Program-made: the position numbers and the translations under genes
From: Arthrobacter_N sp051262515
GTDB taxonomy: Bacteria; Actinomycetota; Actinomycetes; Actinomycetales; Micrococcaceae
Reading direction: 5' to 3'
Assembly: GCF_051262515.1 (NCBI RefSeq)
Contig: NZ_JBIMER010000008.1
Coordinates: 62,001 to 126,000, forward strand
Length of the DNA: 64,000 bases
Shown: positions 33,286 through 41,748 of the stretch, one piece after another
Layout of the letters: the number at the start of each line of letters is the position of its first letter
Numbering within the stretch: position 1 is the stretch's first letter
The notes under the pieces: generated by a model
Told to the model about the DNA's origin: nothing
The model's database searches: none
The model's input: only the letters and a program-made list of their open reading frames with translations

Positions 33286-33696
33286 ATGACGCACCACATT
33301 GCCGCCATGATCGACACCCACCCCCGCGCCGCGGCAACGCCCGACGCCGACAAGCTCGCCGCCTGCATTGCCGCGTGCTTCGAATGCGCCGCCACGTGCA
33401 CCGCATGCGCGGACGCCTGCCTGGGCGAGGACATGGTGTCCGGCCTGACCAAATGCATCCGGCTGAACGCCGACTGCGCCGACGTCTGCGCGGCGACCGG
33501 GGCGGTGCTCTCCCGACAAACCGAACGGGACGCCGGCGTGGTACGCGCCCTCCTCGAGGCCTGCCGCGCGGCCTGCAAGGCGTGCGGCGACGAGTGCGCG
33601 GGCCACGCGGAAATGCACGAGCACTGCCGCGTCTGCGCGGACGCCTGCCGCCGCTGCGAGGAAGCCTGCGCCGAGCTGCTGGCCCTACTCCCCTGA
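33286..33696 (+). CDS. Cys-rich four-helix copper-binding protein (DUF326)
   Basis: A 136-residue protein with 18 Cys arranged as Cx3C and Cx2C repeats along helices (CIAACFECAATCTACADAC; CRAACKACGDEC; CRVCADACRRCEEAC). This is the DUF326/Csp type, in which a four-helix bundle lined with Cys stores Cu(I). No signal peptide is present, so a cytosolic Csp3-like role is likely. GAAGGAGAG precedes ATG 33286. The last 12 bases overlap the 3' end of the convergent DUF418-type gene. DUF305 and DUF6153 genes nearby fit a copper-handling neighbourhood (inference). Confidence 0.88.
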   Translation: MTHHIAAMIDTHPRAAATPDADKLAACIAACFECAATCTACADACLGEDMVSGLTKCIRLNADCADVCAATGAVLSRQTERDAGVVRALLEACRAACKACGDECAGHAEMHEHCRVCADACRRCEEACAELLALLP

Positions 33697-34818
33697 GGCC
33701 CCCGGGGCCCTCGCGTTCCCCCGGCGCCAGCGCGGCAGGTCGGGGGTACGCAACAGGTACTCGAGCGGCCCCGTCTTGAACCACTTCAGCCACAGCACGG
33801 CGAAGACTATGGAGCCGACGGAGAGAACCGTGGTGATCAGGATCCCGTCGTAAAGGGTGTGCGGCTCGGGCCTCACGAGCGCGGCGAGCACGCCCAGGTG
33901 CACGACGTAGATGGTCAGGGACAACCTCCCCGCGGCGATCAGCGCCCCGAGTCGACGGGCCACGAAACGCTCTGCCAGCATGAAGATACCGAGCACGAAG
34001 GCCGCGCTGCCCAAGCCGGACACCAGCCACAACGGCATCTGCGAATGGTCCACCGCGGAAACGAGGTGGTCCCACCCCATGCGGTCCGGTGGCTCGCCGA
34101 ACGCCAGGATGAGCAGCCGGGAGACCACGTAGCCCGCCACCGCCGCGACCGCGCCCCACAGGACCAAACGCTTGTGGAGCGCCCGGCTCCTCAGATCGGC
34201 GCGCCCCAGCAGGAGCCCCACGAGGAACGGCGCGGCCCACACCACCACCGGATAGGACCCCGACAGGAACGTCCCACCGAGGACGTCGGCGGGGGTGTCG
34301 AGAAGCGTCGGCTGGATGAACCGGTAGGTGTCGCCGGCCGCCACCTGCGCGCCTACCCACAGGAGCGGTCCGGCAACAGTGACCATGCCGGCCGTCCAGG
34401 CCAGGACGCGTGCCCGGGCCCGCAGCAACGGAAGGCAGAGCAGGAAGAGCATCCCGTAGGTCGCCAGGATCACGCTGACCTCGTGGTCCAGGAGCTGGAG
34501 GGCGAGCCCGGAGACGAAGAGCAGCCCGGCGCGCCAGAGCACGGAGGTCCAGGGGAGCCGTCCCCCGGGCCGGCGCGCGCGGCGCGAGAGGATGGACATC
34601 CCGATTCCGGCGAGCATCATGAACAACAGGGACGCGCGTCCGACAGGCAACCCGTAGAGCACCGCGAGCAGTCCGCCGCCGTCCTCCCGCGGGCCGACGT
34701 TGACCGCGATCATGCCCACGATCGCCGCCGCGCGGGCAGCGTCCAGGGCCACGATGCGGCCGCCTCCGGCGGGGCGCTCCTCGGGGGACACGGGAACGGG
34801 TTCGGTGGCTTGCGCCAT
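33685..34818 (-). CDS. DUF418/DUF1624-type membrane acyltransferase-like protein
   Basis: A 377-residue protein with about ten membrane helices. It begins RIVALDAARAAAIVGMIAVNVGP, the typical start of DUF418/heparan-alpha-glucosaminide acetyltransferase-like proteins, and contains LFMMLAGIGMSILSRR, VSVILATYGMLFLLCLPLL and the C-terminal GRLSLTIYVVHLGVLAAL and KWFKTGPLEYLLR. The closing WLKWFKxGPLExLLR motif is diagnostic for DUF418. The function is unknown, perhaps transfer of acyl groups to cell-envelope sugars. ATG 34818 or GTG 34830 could start it; binding sites are poor for both. Confidence 0.8.
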   Translation of the reverse strand: MAQATEPVPVSPEERPAGGGRIVALDAARAAAIVGMIAVNVGPREDGGGLLAVLYGLPVGRASLLFMMLAGIGMSILSRRARRPGGRLPWTSVLWRAGLLFVSGLALQLLDHEVSVILATYGMLFLLCLPLLRARARVLAWTAGMVTVAGPLLWVGAQVAAGDTYRFIQPTLLDTPADVLGGTFLSGSYPVVVWAAPFLVGLLLGRADLRSRALHKRLVLWGAVAAVAGYVVSRLLILAFGEPPDRMGWDHLVSAVDHSQMPLWLVSGLGSAAFVLGIFMLAERFVARRLGALIAAGRLSLTIYVVHLGVLAALVRPEPHTLYDGILITTVLSVGSIVFAVLWLKWFKTGPLEYLLRTPDLPRWRRGNARAPGASGE

Positions 34819-34873
34819 GTTCGGCGTCACGCCCCTTCACATGCGGGCGCGGAAACGAAGATGGGGTCGAATG

Positions 34874-35743
34874 TCACGGTATCCGCACCTCCTCGAAGGT
34901 GCCGTCGGCTTCGACAACCCAGACGGTGACCTCCCCGGCGTCGTCCCGGGTCCCGGTCACGGCGGCGGGCTGGCCGCCGCTAGCCCCGGTCTCCGCCCAC
35001 GTTTCTCCTGAGTCGTCGCTGATGTACACGGCGCCGTCCGGCGCGACGCCGGCCACGGTCCGGGCGTCCACGAAGGCCGCGGTGAGCAGGACGGGCCCGC
35101 CGGAGGGCGGAGACCACGAGGCTCCCCCGTCCTCCGATCTCCAGAGGCCATCCTCGGTGGTCGCCAGCACCACGCGGCCCTCCGGAGTGCCGGCCAGCGC
35201 GTAGGGCTTCGGCGCGTTCCGGACGGTCTCCCACGCGGTGCCGTCCGCGCTGGTGCGAAGTTCGCCGTCGAATCCGACGATCCCGTCCCGGGTGGTGGTG
35301 AGCGCGTGGAAATCGGACTCGCCCTGGCGGGAGAGAGGATCCCAGGTTTCTCCCCCGTCCGTCGACTTCAGGAGTCCCACGGGGTTGGGAAGGTCGACGC
35401 CGGGCCCCGGGTGGCCCGAGGCGTAGAAAGTCCCGTTGCCGTCGCCGGTGAAGCCCATGAGATCGACCTCCGGACCTATCCGCTCCGCGGGTTCCCGGGT
35501 GGCGTCGAAGAGGCCGTGGTGGGAGGCCAGCAGCAACTTCCCCGTGTCGGGGTCGGCGTGGGCACCATGTACGTGGGCGAGACCGCCGTCGGTCTCGGCG
35601 TCACCGGGCGTCGGCTCCGCCGGCTGCGCGGAGCATCCGGCGATGGCGAGCGCGAGGATGGCCCCCGCGGCCGCGCCGACCAGCGCGCGCGGCGCGCCGG
35701 GTACGCGTCTCCGCCGGACGGGACGTAACGGGAGAAAAGGCAT
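34874..35743 (-). CDS. BNR/sialidase-like lipoprotein (F510_1955 type)
   Basis: A 289-residue secreted protein. Residues 1-37 are a lipoprotein signal ending in LALAIAGC, with Cys37 as lipid site. The rest is a beta-propeller with BNR Asp-boxes: STDGGETWDPL, SEDGGASWSPP and SDDSGETWAET. HVHGAHADPDTGKLLLASHHGLF at the start of the mature part matches the F510_1955 glycosylhydrolase group. These proteins often sit beside DUF305 genes, as here (28 bases away), and that pairing suggests a periplasmic-side metal function rather than sugar cleavage (inference). ATG 35743 has AAGAAAGCG upstream, weak. Confidence 0.8.
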   Translation of the reverse strand: MPFLPLRPVRRRRVPGAPRALVGAAAGAILALAIAGCSAQPAEPTPGDAETDGGLAHVHGAHADPDTGKLLLASHHGLFDATREPAERIGPEVDLMGFTGDGNGTFYASGHPGPGVDLPNPVGLLKSTDGGETWDPLSRQGESDFHALTTTRDGIVGFDGELRTSADGTAWETVRNAPKPYALAGTPEGRVVLATTEDGLWRSEDGGASWSPPSGGPVLLTAAFVDARTVAGVAPDGAVYISDDSGETWAETGASGGQPAAVTGTRDDAGEVTVWVVEADGTFEEVRIP

Positions 35744-35771
35744 GATTCGCTTTCTTGGGCCGAGGCCGACG

Positions 35772-36380
35772 CTACCGGAAATCCGGCAGCATCTCTTGCA
35801 TGGCCTTGATCTCGGCCTGTTGGTCTTCGACGACCTGCTCGGCGAGCTCCACGGCCTCGGGGTTCGATCCTTCGGCGATCTGGTTCTCCGCCATCTCGAC
35901 GGCCCCCTCGTGGTGCTCGATCATCCGGGTCAGGAACAGCTCGGCCGCCGCGTCCCCCTCCGCGGAATCGAGGGCGTCCAGATCCTCGTCGGTCATCATG
36001 CCTTCCATGGAGTGGCCCATGGATTCGGCTTCCACGGGCTCCCCCCAAGCGCCCAACCATTCGGTCATCGTCGCGATCTCCGGCGCCTGGGCGGCCTTGA
36101 TCTTGTTCGCCAGGTCCAGGATGCGCGGATCCAATCCGTCCTTGGCGAGCATGATCTCGCTCATCTCCACCGCCTGCTCGTGGTGGGGGATCATCATCTG
36201 GGCGAACATCGTGTCCGCCGGCCCGTGCTCCGCGGCGTCGTCCGGCGAAGACTCCGCTGAAGCCGACATGGAACCGTGGTCCATGCCGGATCCGGCGCCC
36301 GGGTCGGTTCCGGCGGCGCAGCCGGTCAGCGCGAGCGTGGCGGCCAGCAGGGTGGCGGCGAGTGCTTGGTCTTTCTTCAT
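35772..36380 (-). CDS. DUF305 lipoprotein
   Basis: A 202-residue lipoprotein: MKKDQALAATLLAATLALTGC with lipid Cys21, a His/Met-rich linker (GMDHGSM), then two DUF305 repeats, MFAQMMIPHHEQAVEMSEIML and LFLTRMIEHHEGAVEMAENQI. The MxxHHxxAVEM motifs are likely metal ligands, probably copper. It is transcribed with the BNR lipoprotein 28 bases downstream. GAAGGAAAAACACC precedes ATG 36380. Confidence 0.88.
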   Translation of the reverse strand: MKKDQALAATLLAATLALTGCAAGTDPGAGSGMDHGSMSASAESSPDDAAEHGPADTMFAQMMIPHHEQAVEMSEIMLAKDGLDPRILDLANKIKAAQAPEIATMTEWLGAWGEPVEAESMGHSMEGMMTDEDLDALDSAEGDAAAELFLTRMIEHHEGAVEMAENQIAEGSNPEAVELAEQVVEDQQAEIKAMQEMLPDFR

Positions 36381-36494
36381 GGTGTTTTTCCTTCGAGTGC
36401 ATGCGGATTCACTGGCATTGATCCGCCGTCCGGGGAGCGGCGGGCGCGGCGAAGCACGAACCGAACCCCTGAAGGGTGCGGTCCGTGCGCATTT

Positions 36495-37019
36495 TTAGGT
36501 GCGACTGATCGACAGACGAACCAGCGAAGGTCCCGTGCGGACGGCGGGGATTGGCCTCCAGAGCCGCACCGGCGGAGGTCCGCGCCGGACCAGCGGGGAA
36601 GCATTGCGGTAGACCCGGCGGAGGATCAGGCCGCCGGCGAGGAGGGCGATCAGGCACAACCCCGCCATCGCCATCGTCAGGCCACAGCCTTCGCCCACGC
36701 ACGATCCGGCGTCGTGCCCGTCCGCGGCCAGCGAATCCGACGCGGGCGCGGACGAAGCTGAGAGCGACGCCGGCGCGGCCGCCTCGGACGCGGCCGTGCC
36801 GTGTCGATGTGCATCCGCAGGGGAGGAATGCGTCGCGGCCTGGGTGTGGGCCGCATGCGTGGCGGGAACGTGGTCCCCGCCGACGACGTGCACTAGGAGC
36901 AGCCCCAACAACAGGAGAACCTTGCCCAGCGCGAGCGTGGCTCCGGACAGCCGGCCGTGCGCTGCGGCGGGGCTGCTGGTCACGGTCGGCCTCCTTCCCA
37001 AGGCAATCCCCGTGCGCAT
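36495..37019 (-). CDS. DUF6153-type membrane protein
   Basis: A 174-residue protein with one membrane helix near residue 30-50 (LALGKVLLLLGLLLVHVVGG), a His/Ala/Ser-rich middle, a CVGEGCGLTMAMAGLCLIALLAGGLIL second helix with a Cx4C pair, and a short basic tail. This plan fits DUF6153 proteins of Actinobacteria, often near copper genes. ATG 37019 is chosen; a TTG at 37058 would add 13 residues. It is upstream of DUF305 in the same direction, 114 bases apart. A role in copper handling is inferred from neighbours only. Confidence 0.6.
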   Translation of the reverse strand: MRTGIALGRRPTVTSSPAAAHGRLSGATLALGKVLLLLGLLLVHVVGGDHVPATHAAHTQAATHSSPADAHRHGTAASEAAAPASLSASSAPASDSLAADGHDAGSCVGEGCGLTMAMAGLCLIALLAGGLILRRVYRNASPLVRRGPPPVRLWRPIPAVRTGPSLVRLSISRT

Positions 37020-37134
37020 CGCTTCGGTGTGCACTCGGCGGGGTGGTGGGTTTTTCAAGATCTACGGTCCATTTTAGATCACTACGCCGCGGTTATCCCG
37101 GCGAGGCGCCGTTCCCGGACCGTTCTCCCGCGGG

Positions 37135-38859
37135 CTACGGTTCGGCGGTCGCGAAGTCCGCCTCCCGCCGGGTGTCCTTGGCGCCGATGATCTTCCCCGT
37201 TTCGTAGTCGATCTCCAGCGCCTGCACGGAGCCGAACACGGCCTCCTCGCGCTGCGTGCGCTGCAGTTCCCAGCCCTTGGAGTCCACGAATCCCGTCAGT
37301 CCGGCGGACGGATCCCGCTCGACGGCGAGGACGCCGTCCTGCAGGTGGTAGCGGGGCGAATCGATCGCCTCCTGGAGCGGCGCGTCCTGCAGGGCCCACG
37401 GCACCAGCACGCCCGCGAGGATGTTCGGGATCTGGTGTCCACCCGGGCTGCCGAGGCCCATGACCACGCGGTCCTCGCCGTCCATGACCAGCGACGGCGC
37501 GGCCCAGCTCACGGATTTGCGGCCCGGTTCGGGCTGGTTGTTCGGGGTGTCCAGCGAAGCGAACCGGGAGAGTTGGTTGTTGAGGAAGAACCCGCCGACG
37601 CTTTCGGTCTTTCCCCCGCCCCAGAAGTTGGTGATGGTGTTGGTCATGGAGACGGTGAATCCGCTGGAGTCGACCACCGTGAGGTGCGTGGTGTTGCCCG
37701 CCTCGATCGGTCCGCCCGCCTGCGGCGCGTCGACGGTCTCCGCGTCGGCGCCGCTGGCCTGCGCGTTGTCGCCCAGCTCCGCGTTCGCCTCGGGGTCGGT
37801 GATCCGATCGACCGGCACGTCCACGAACCGGGGGTCGCCGAAGTGCTCGGTCACCGTGGAGTCGGCCACGGACCAGGCCTTGGTCATCCGGTCCACGTAC
37901 GGCGCGGATCCCGGGGCGGAGTCGGCGATGCCGAGTCCCTCGGCCACCTGAAGCAACTGCACGACGGCGGGGCCGGGCAGCGCGGGCGGAACGGAAACGA
38001 CGTCGTACTCGCCGAACGCGCCGCGCGCCGGCTTGAGCCGCTCGGGCTTGTAGTCGGCCAGCGAGGCGGCGTCGATGCCGTCGACCTTCGTGAGGTCGGC
38101 GACGAGGCTGCCCGTGTAGAACGCCTCGGGGCCCTCGTCGGCGAGCGTGCGCATGGTGGCGGCGAGGTCCTCCTGCACCAGTTCGTCGCCCGACTTCAGC
38201 AGCCCGATGCCGGCGAAGGCCTTGAACTGGCCGAGCCCGTCGAGCGCTGCCGGGCCGGCGTCGCTCTTCATGCGCAGGGCGAGGAAGTCGGTGATGGGAA
38301 AGCCGTTCTCCGCGAGGTCGATCGCGGGCACCAGGAGCGCCTTCCACTCCAGGGAGCCGTGGTCCTCATGGATGCGGGCGAGGCCCGAGACGAATCCCGG
38401 GATGCCCGTGCCGGACTCGGGGATGACGCCGTCGTTGGCGACCACCTCGCGGTAGTCGTAGGCGACGGGGTCGGCTCCGGCCTCGGCGAGCACCGCGGAG
38501 CCGCCGCCGCCGATGCCGGAGGCGAAGGGCTCCACCACGGCGACCGCGAACGCCACGGCGACGGCCGCGTCCGCCGCGTTGCCGCCCTGGTCCAGGATCT
38601 TCATGCCGGCGTCGACGGCGGCCGGATGCGCGGCCGAGACCCCGTGCTGCCCGAGCAGGGATTCCGCCTCCGCGTCCGGCGTGGTGCTGGCCTCGGCCGA
38701 AGCGCTGGGCGAGGGGCTCGCGGAAAAACTCGGGGCAGAACTCGACGGCGCTTCGCTGCTGGATTCGGTCGGTTGCGCCGGTTGCGGCGCGGTGCAGGCG
38801 GTCAGTGTCAACAGGGCGGCGGCCAAAGCGGCGGCGGCCCGCATTCCTACGATCGTCAT
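37135..38859 (-). CDS. ggt: Gamma-glutamyltransferase, lipoprotein
   Basis: Gamma-glutamyltransferase cleaves gamma-glutamyl bonds of glutathione-like compounds outside the cell. The 574-residue precursor starts with MRAAAALAAALLTLTAC (lipoprotein signal, Cys at about 22) and an 40-residue Ser/Pro/Ala linker. The heavy-chain block GQHGVSAAHPAAVDAGMKILDQGGNAADAAVA is followed by the autocleavage site at Thr390 in NTTHLTVVD and the GSPGGHQIPNIL motif. Both chains are complete. GGAG lies six bases ahead of ATG 38859. It is apart from the metal genes and likely single. Confidence 0.9.
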   Translation of the reverse strand: MTIVGMRAAAALAAALLTLTACTAPQPAQPTESSSEAPSSSAPSFSASPSPSASAEASTTPDAEAESLLGQHGVSAAHPAAVDAGMKILDQGGNAADAAVAVAFAVAVVEPFASGIGGGGSAVLAEAGADPVAYDYREVVANDGVIPESGTGIPGFVSGLARIHEDHGSLEWKALLVPAIDLAENGFPITDFLALRMKSDAGPAALDGLGQFKAFAGIGLLKSGDELVQEDLAATMRTLADEGPEAFYTGSLVADLTKVDGIDAASLADYKPERLKPARGAFGEYDVVSVPPALPGPAVVQLLQVAEGLGIADSAPGSAPYVDRMTKAWSVADSTVTEHFGDPRFVDVPVDRITDPEANAELGDNAQASGADAETVDAPQAGGPIEAGNTTHLTVVDSSGFTVSMTNTITNFWGGGKTESVGGFFLNNQLSRFASLDTPNNQPEPGRKSVSWAAPSLVMDGEDRVVMGLGSPGGHQIPNILAGVLVPWALQDAPLQEAIDSPRYHLQDGVLAVERDPSAGLTGFVDSKGWELQRTQREEAVFGSVQALEIDYETGKIIGAKDTRREADFATAEP

Positions 38860-39193
38860 GGTGCGCTCCACGCTACCGGCAATAGCGCGGCGGCCCAACG
38901 GGGCTGCGACTTCGCGAGCATGTCCAGATGAGGCACGCACCCCATTTCGCGAGCATCTCCACTGAGTCAACGCGCGACCTGTGCAATCCCAAGTAACGGA
39001 GTTACAGTGCATCTACGGTTCCGTTGAGTGCATGACTTTCCATGCTGGAGCCCCGTTGTCCAGACCGGAAACCCCGTCACAGGTGCTATATCGGTTACGG
39101 ATGGATCGTCTCAGGCATCAGGGAATGCCTTCGCTGGGAGACGGCACAGCGAACAGCTTCCTCCACGGGTCGTCAGGACCCACGAGTGAGGAC
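38860..39193. promoter_or_regulatory. Divergent intergenic region with paired repeats
   Basis: This 334-base gap between ggt and the FN3 gene has no convincing gene. It holds a direct repeat TTCGCGAGCAT(G/C)TCCA at 38911-38926 and 38946-38961, 35 bases apart, and a GTAAC-GGA-GTTAC inverted repeat at 38993-39005. Both look like regulator sites. Confidence 0.5.
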
Positions 39194-39199
39194 ATGGAC

Positions 39200-40660
39200 A
39201 TGCTGCACAAGAGAGGATCTTTGGCCATCGCGGCCATCCTGCTGGGCGCCCTGCTCCCTGGCATGATCACTGCAACGCCGGCGGAAGCTGCCGTCTCCGT
39301 TTCCAGGGCCGAGGTCGATGGTTCTGATCTGCGGATCGAGGGAACAGCTATCGCCTCCCGGGACATCAGCGTGGACAACGTGGTGATGGGCCGCAGCGAC
39401 AGCTCGGGCAAGTTCCGCATCGGGCGTGCCTCGTACACAGCACCCGCAGACTGCACCGTGGATCTGCGGGACGGTTCGGCGACGGTGACCACCAGGAGCC
39501 TGTCGGGGTGCACCGTGACCCAGACGCCGCCGACGGACACCACCCCTCCCAGTGCACCCACCAACCTCACCGCGTCACTTTCGGGCACCACCGCGAACCT
39601 CGCGTGGACAGCCAGCAGCGACAATGTTGGGGTCGTCGGGTATCGCGTGGTCCGCAACGGAACCGTGCTTACGGGCACCGTCACGGGCACGACTTTCGCC
39701 AACTCGGGCCTTGCGGCAGGAACCTACACCTACACCGTGGCCGCGATCGACGGCGCCGGCAATGTTTCGGCGGCAAGCAACAGCGCATCGGTGACAGTGC
39801 CCCCGCCGACGTCCGACTCCACCGCCCCCAGCGTGCCCGCCAACCTGACCGCGACACTCTCAGGCACCACGGCAGATCTCGCCTGGACCGCCAGCACGGA
39901 CAACGTGGGCGTTACCGGGTACAGGGTGACCCGCAACGGCGTCGTCATCACCACCGTGCTCAACACCTTCTACAACGACAGCAACCGCACCCCCGGCACG
40001 TACACCTACACCGTGGCGGCGGTCGACGGCGCCGGCAACGCGTCCGGCCCCAGCAACAGCGCGTCGGTGACGGTCCCGGAGCCACCCGGATCGGACACCA
40101 CCGCCCCCACGGCCCCGACGAACCTGGTCACCACCATCGTCGGCACAACCGTCAGCCTCAGTTGGGGAGCCAGCACGGATGACACGCGGGTGGCCGGTTA
40201 CCGGGTCACCCGCAACGGGTCCCTTTTGGGCACCACGGATTCGGCCAGCTTCATCGACTCCGGCCTCGCCGCCGGCACCTACACCTACACCGTGGTCGCT
40301 TTCGACGCCGCTGAAAACACATCCGCCCCGTCCAACAGCGCTTCAGCCACGGTGCAGGGCTCCGAGGAACTAGCCTTCCTTACCCCGGCGCAAATGCCCG
40401 ACGCGACCGTGGGACAGGCCTATCTGGGTTACATCGTGTGTAGCGATCCTCCCGGCCCCTCCACCTTCAAGTTCAGTCTGGTCTCCGGGAGCGTTCCCGA
40501 TGGGACGCGCTTCGTCAGAAACACCCTCGAAAACAGGCCCGAGGCCCGGGTCACAGGCACACCGACGCGGGCCGGGACGTTCACTTTCACCGTGGAGGTC
40601 AAGGACAACAGCGGCGCGCAGGCACGCAGAACCTTCACGATTCGGGTCCTGCCCGCATAG
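39200..40660 (+). CDS. Secreted protein with three fibronectin type III domains
   Basis: A 486-residue exported protein. Signal peptide MLHKRGSLAIAAILLGALLPG with cleavage after AEA near residue 32; a short beta domain (residues 35-100) with a CTVDLRDGSATVTTRSLSGC disulfide loop; three FN3 domains (about 110-205, 210-300, 305-400), each with PSAPTNLTA, W, GYRVxRNG and AGTYTYTVAAxDGAGN; and a C-terminal Ig-like module ending TRAGTFTFTVEVKDNSGAQARR. No LPXTG or membrane anchor is seen, so it is probably released or loosely bound. ATG 39200 has GAGG at 8 bases; ATG 39194 is the alternative. The ligand is unknown. Confidence 0.8.
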   Translation: MLHKRGSLAIAAILLGALLPGMITATPAEAAVSVSRAEVDGSDLRIEGTAIASRDISVDNVVMGRSDSSGKFRIGRASYTAPADCTVDLRDGSATVTTRSLSGCTVTQTPPTDTTPPSAPTNLTASLSGTTANLAWTASSDNVGVVGYRVVRNGTVLTGTVTGTTFANSGLAAGTYTYTVAAIDGAGNVSAASNSASVTVPPPTSDSTAPSVPANLTATLSGTTADLAWTASTDNVGVTGYRVTRNGVVITTVLNTFYNDSNRTPGTYTYTVAAVDGAGNASGPSNSASVTVPEPPGSDTTAPTAPTNLVTTIVGTTVSLSWGASTDDTRVAGYRVTRNGSLLGTTDSASFIDSGLAAGTYTYTVVAFDAAENTSAPSNSASATVQGSEELAFLTPAQMPDATVGQAYLGYIVCSDPPGPSTFKFSLVSGSVPDGTRFVRNTLENRPEARVTGTPTRAGTFTFTVEVKDNSGAQARRTFTIRVLPA

Positions 40661-40701
40661 CGCGGCGCGCGCCACCGGATCTTCCTGGTTAGGCTAAGCG
40701 G

Positions 40702-41163
40702 ATGCGCATCTGGAGCCTCCATCCGCGGTACCTGGATTCCAAGGGCCTGGTGGCGTGCTGGCGCGAGACGCTGCTGGCCCAAAAGGTGCTCCAGGGCGCG
40801 ACGGCGGGCTACCGCAACCACCCGCAACTGGTCCGCTTCCGCGCCTGTCCCGAACCCGTCGCCGCCATCGGCGCCTACCTCGCGGGCATGGCCGACGAGG
40901 CAGCTGCGCGCGGCTACAACTTCAACCGGTCCCTCATCGTCGTACCGCCGGCCGGCGTCGAACCCGGCGCGGCGTCGGCCGGCGGCCCGGATTTCCTGAC
41001 GGTCACGCGCGGACAGATGGACTACGAACGCGCCCACCTGTCCGCGAAACTGGCCGTCCGCGACCCGGAACGGCTCCCCACCTTGGAGTCCGCCGCGCCG
41101 GATCCGCACCCACTCTTCAGGGTGGTCGAGGGTGAGATCGAACCCTGGGAAATCCTGGGCTGA
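40702..41163 (+). CDS. Pyrimidine dimer DNA glycosylase/endonuclease V-like protein
   Basis: A 153-residue protein of the endonuclease V (T4 DenV-like) group. MRIWSLHPRYLDSKGLVACWRETLLAQKVLQG and YRNHPQLVRFRACPEP match family proteins annotated as pyrimidine dimer DNA glycosylases, which cut the glycosidic bond of UV dimers and nick the strand. The glycosylase's N-terminal amine would be at residue 2 (Arg here, Thr in T4), so the chemistry is not certain. The C-terminal part (VVEGEIEPWEIL) is of unknown role. It is a lone gene 59 bases before the MerR gene. Confidence 0.7.
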   Translation: MRIWSLHPRYLDSKGLVACWRETLLAQKVLQGATAGYRNHPQLVRFRACPEPVAAIGAYLAGMADEAAARGYNFNRSLIVVPPAGVEPGAASAGGPDFLTVTRGQMDYERAHLSAKLAVRDPERLPTLESAAPDPHPLFRVVEGEIEPWEILG

Positions 41164-41184
41164 ACCTCCCGAACCACACGCCCC

Positions 41185-41214
41185 TTGTCTTCAAGTACTT
41201 GAAGTTCCTATCGT
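41185..41214 (+). promoter_or_regulatory. MerR-type promoter with operator, leaderless
   Basis: TTGTCT (41185-41190) and TATCGT (41209-41214) have an 18-base spacer, longer than usual. A 16-base perfect palindrome CTTCAAGTACTTGAAG (41189-41204) lies inside it, as in MerR-controlled promoters. The start of transcription would be at about 41221-41222, the GTG itself. Confidence 0.7.
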
Positions 41215-41221
41215 TGAGGGA

Positions 41222-41683
41222 GTGAGCGCACCAACCATCCGGCGGACCTACACGATCAAGGAAGCGGCGGCGATGACCGGCCTTCCGGCCAGCACCCTGC
41301 GCTATTACGAGTCAATCGGAGTGATCGCGCCGATCGGTCGCGACGCCAGCAGCAAACACCGGGTCTACACGGAGGACAACCTGGACCTGTTGACCTGGGT
41401 GGCATGCCTCAACGCGACGGGAATGTCGGTCGGCGACATGCGCCGCTACGTCGCAAACGGCCAGCACGGTGCGGCCGCCGCGGCCGCGCAAATCGACCTG
41501 CTCAGGACGCAACAGGAGCAGCTGTCCACGGAGGCGAAGTGGATCGCCCTGCGGAAGCGCTACGTCGCCCTGAAGATCGACTACTGGGAAGCGGTCCAGG
41601 CCGGCGACACCGACGCGGCCGCGCACCTGGCGGCCGAGGCGCGATCCTTGGCCGACGCCCTCAAGAAGACCAAGAAGCAGTAG
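41222..41683 (+). CDS. MerR family regulator (AdhR/NmlR-like)
   Basis: A 153-residue MerR regulator. YTIKEAAAMTGLPASTLRYYESIGVIAPIGRD is the winged helix; YTEDNLDLLTWVACLNATGMSVGDMRRYV follows, then a long dimer helix. There is no Cys in the sensing part, as expected for the aldehyde/alcohol-related AdhR subgroup rather than metal sensors. It probably controls itself and the zinc alcohol dehydrogenase 65 bases downstream, by distorting the long-spacer promoter at 41185. GTG 41222 is the only good start, and the message would be leaderless. Confidence 0.9.
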   Translation: MSAPTIRRTYTIKEAAAMTGLPASTLRYYESIGVIAPIGRDASSKHRVYTEDNLDLLTWVACLNATGMSVGDMRRYVANGQHGAAAAAAQIDLLRTQQEQLSTEAKWIALRKRYVALKIDYWEAVQAGDTDAAAHLAAEARSLADALKKTKKQ

Positions 41684-41748
41684 ACGCCACGCACCCCGCG
41701 GTCCGCGGATCGGTCGCGCCCCCAAACCCCTCAAGAAGGAGAATCACC

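Noticed and set aside
38981..39193. Longer start for the FN3 protein at 38981
   Set aside because: The extra 73 residues precede an obvious signal peptide and would block export; the region holds repeats typical of regulation.
39500..40360. Regular repeats resembling a CRISPR or tandem array
   Set aside because: They code for three FN3 domains; the repeats of about 285 bases are in frame and there are no spacers.
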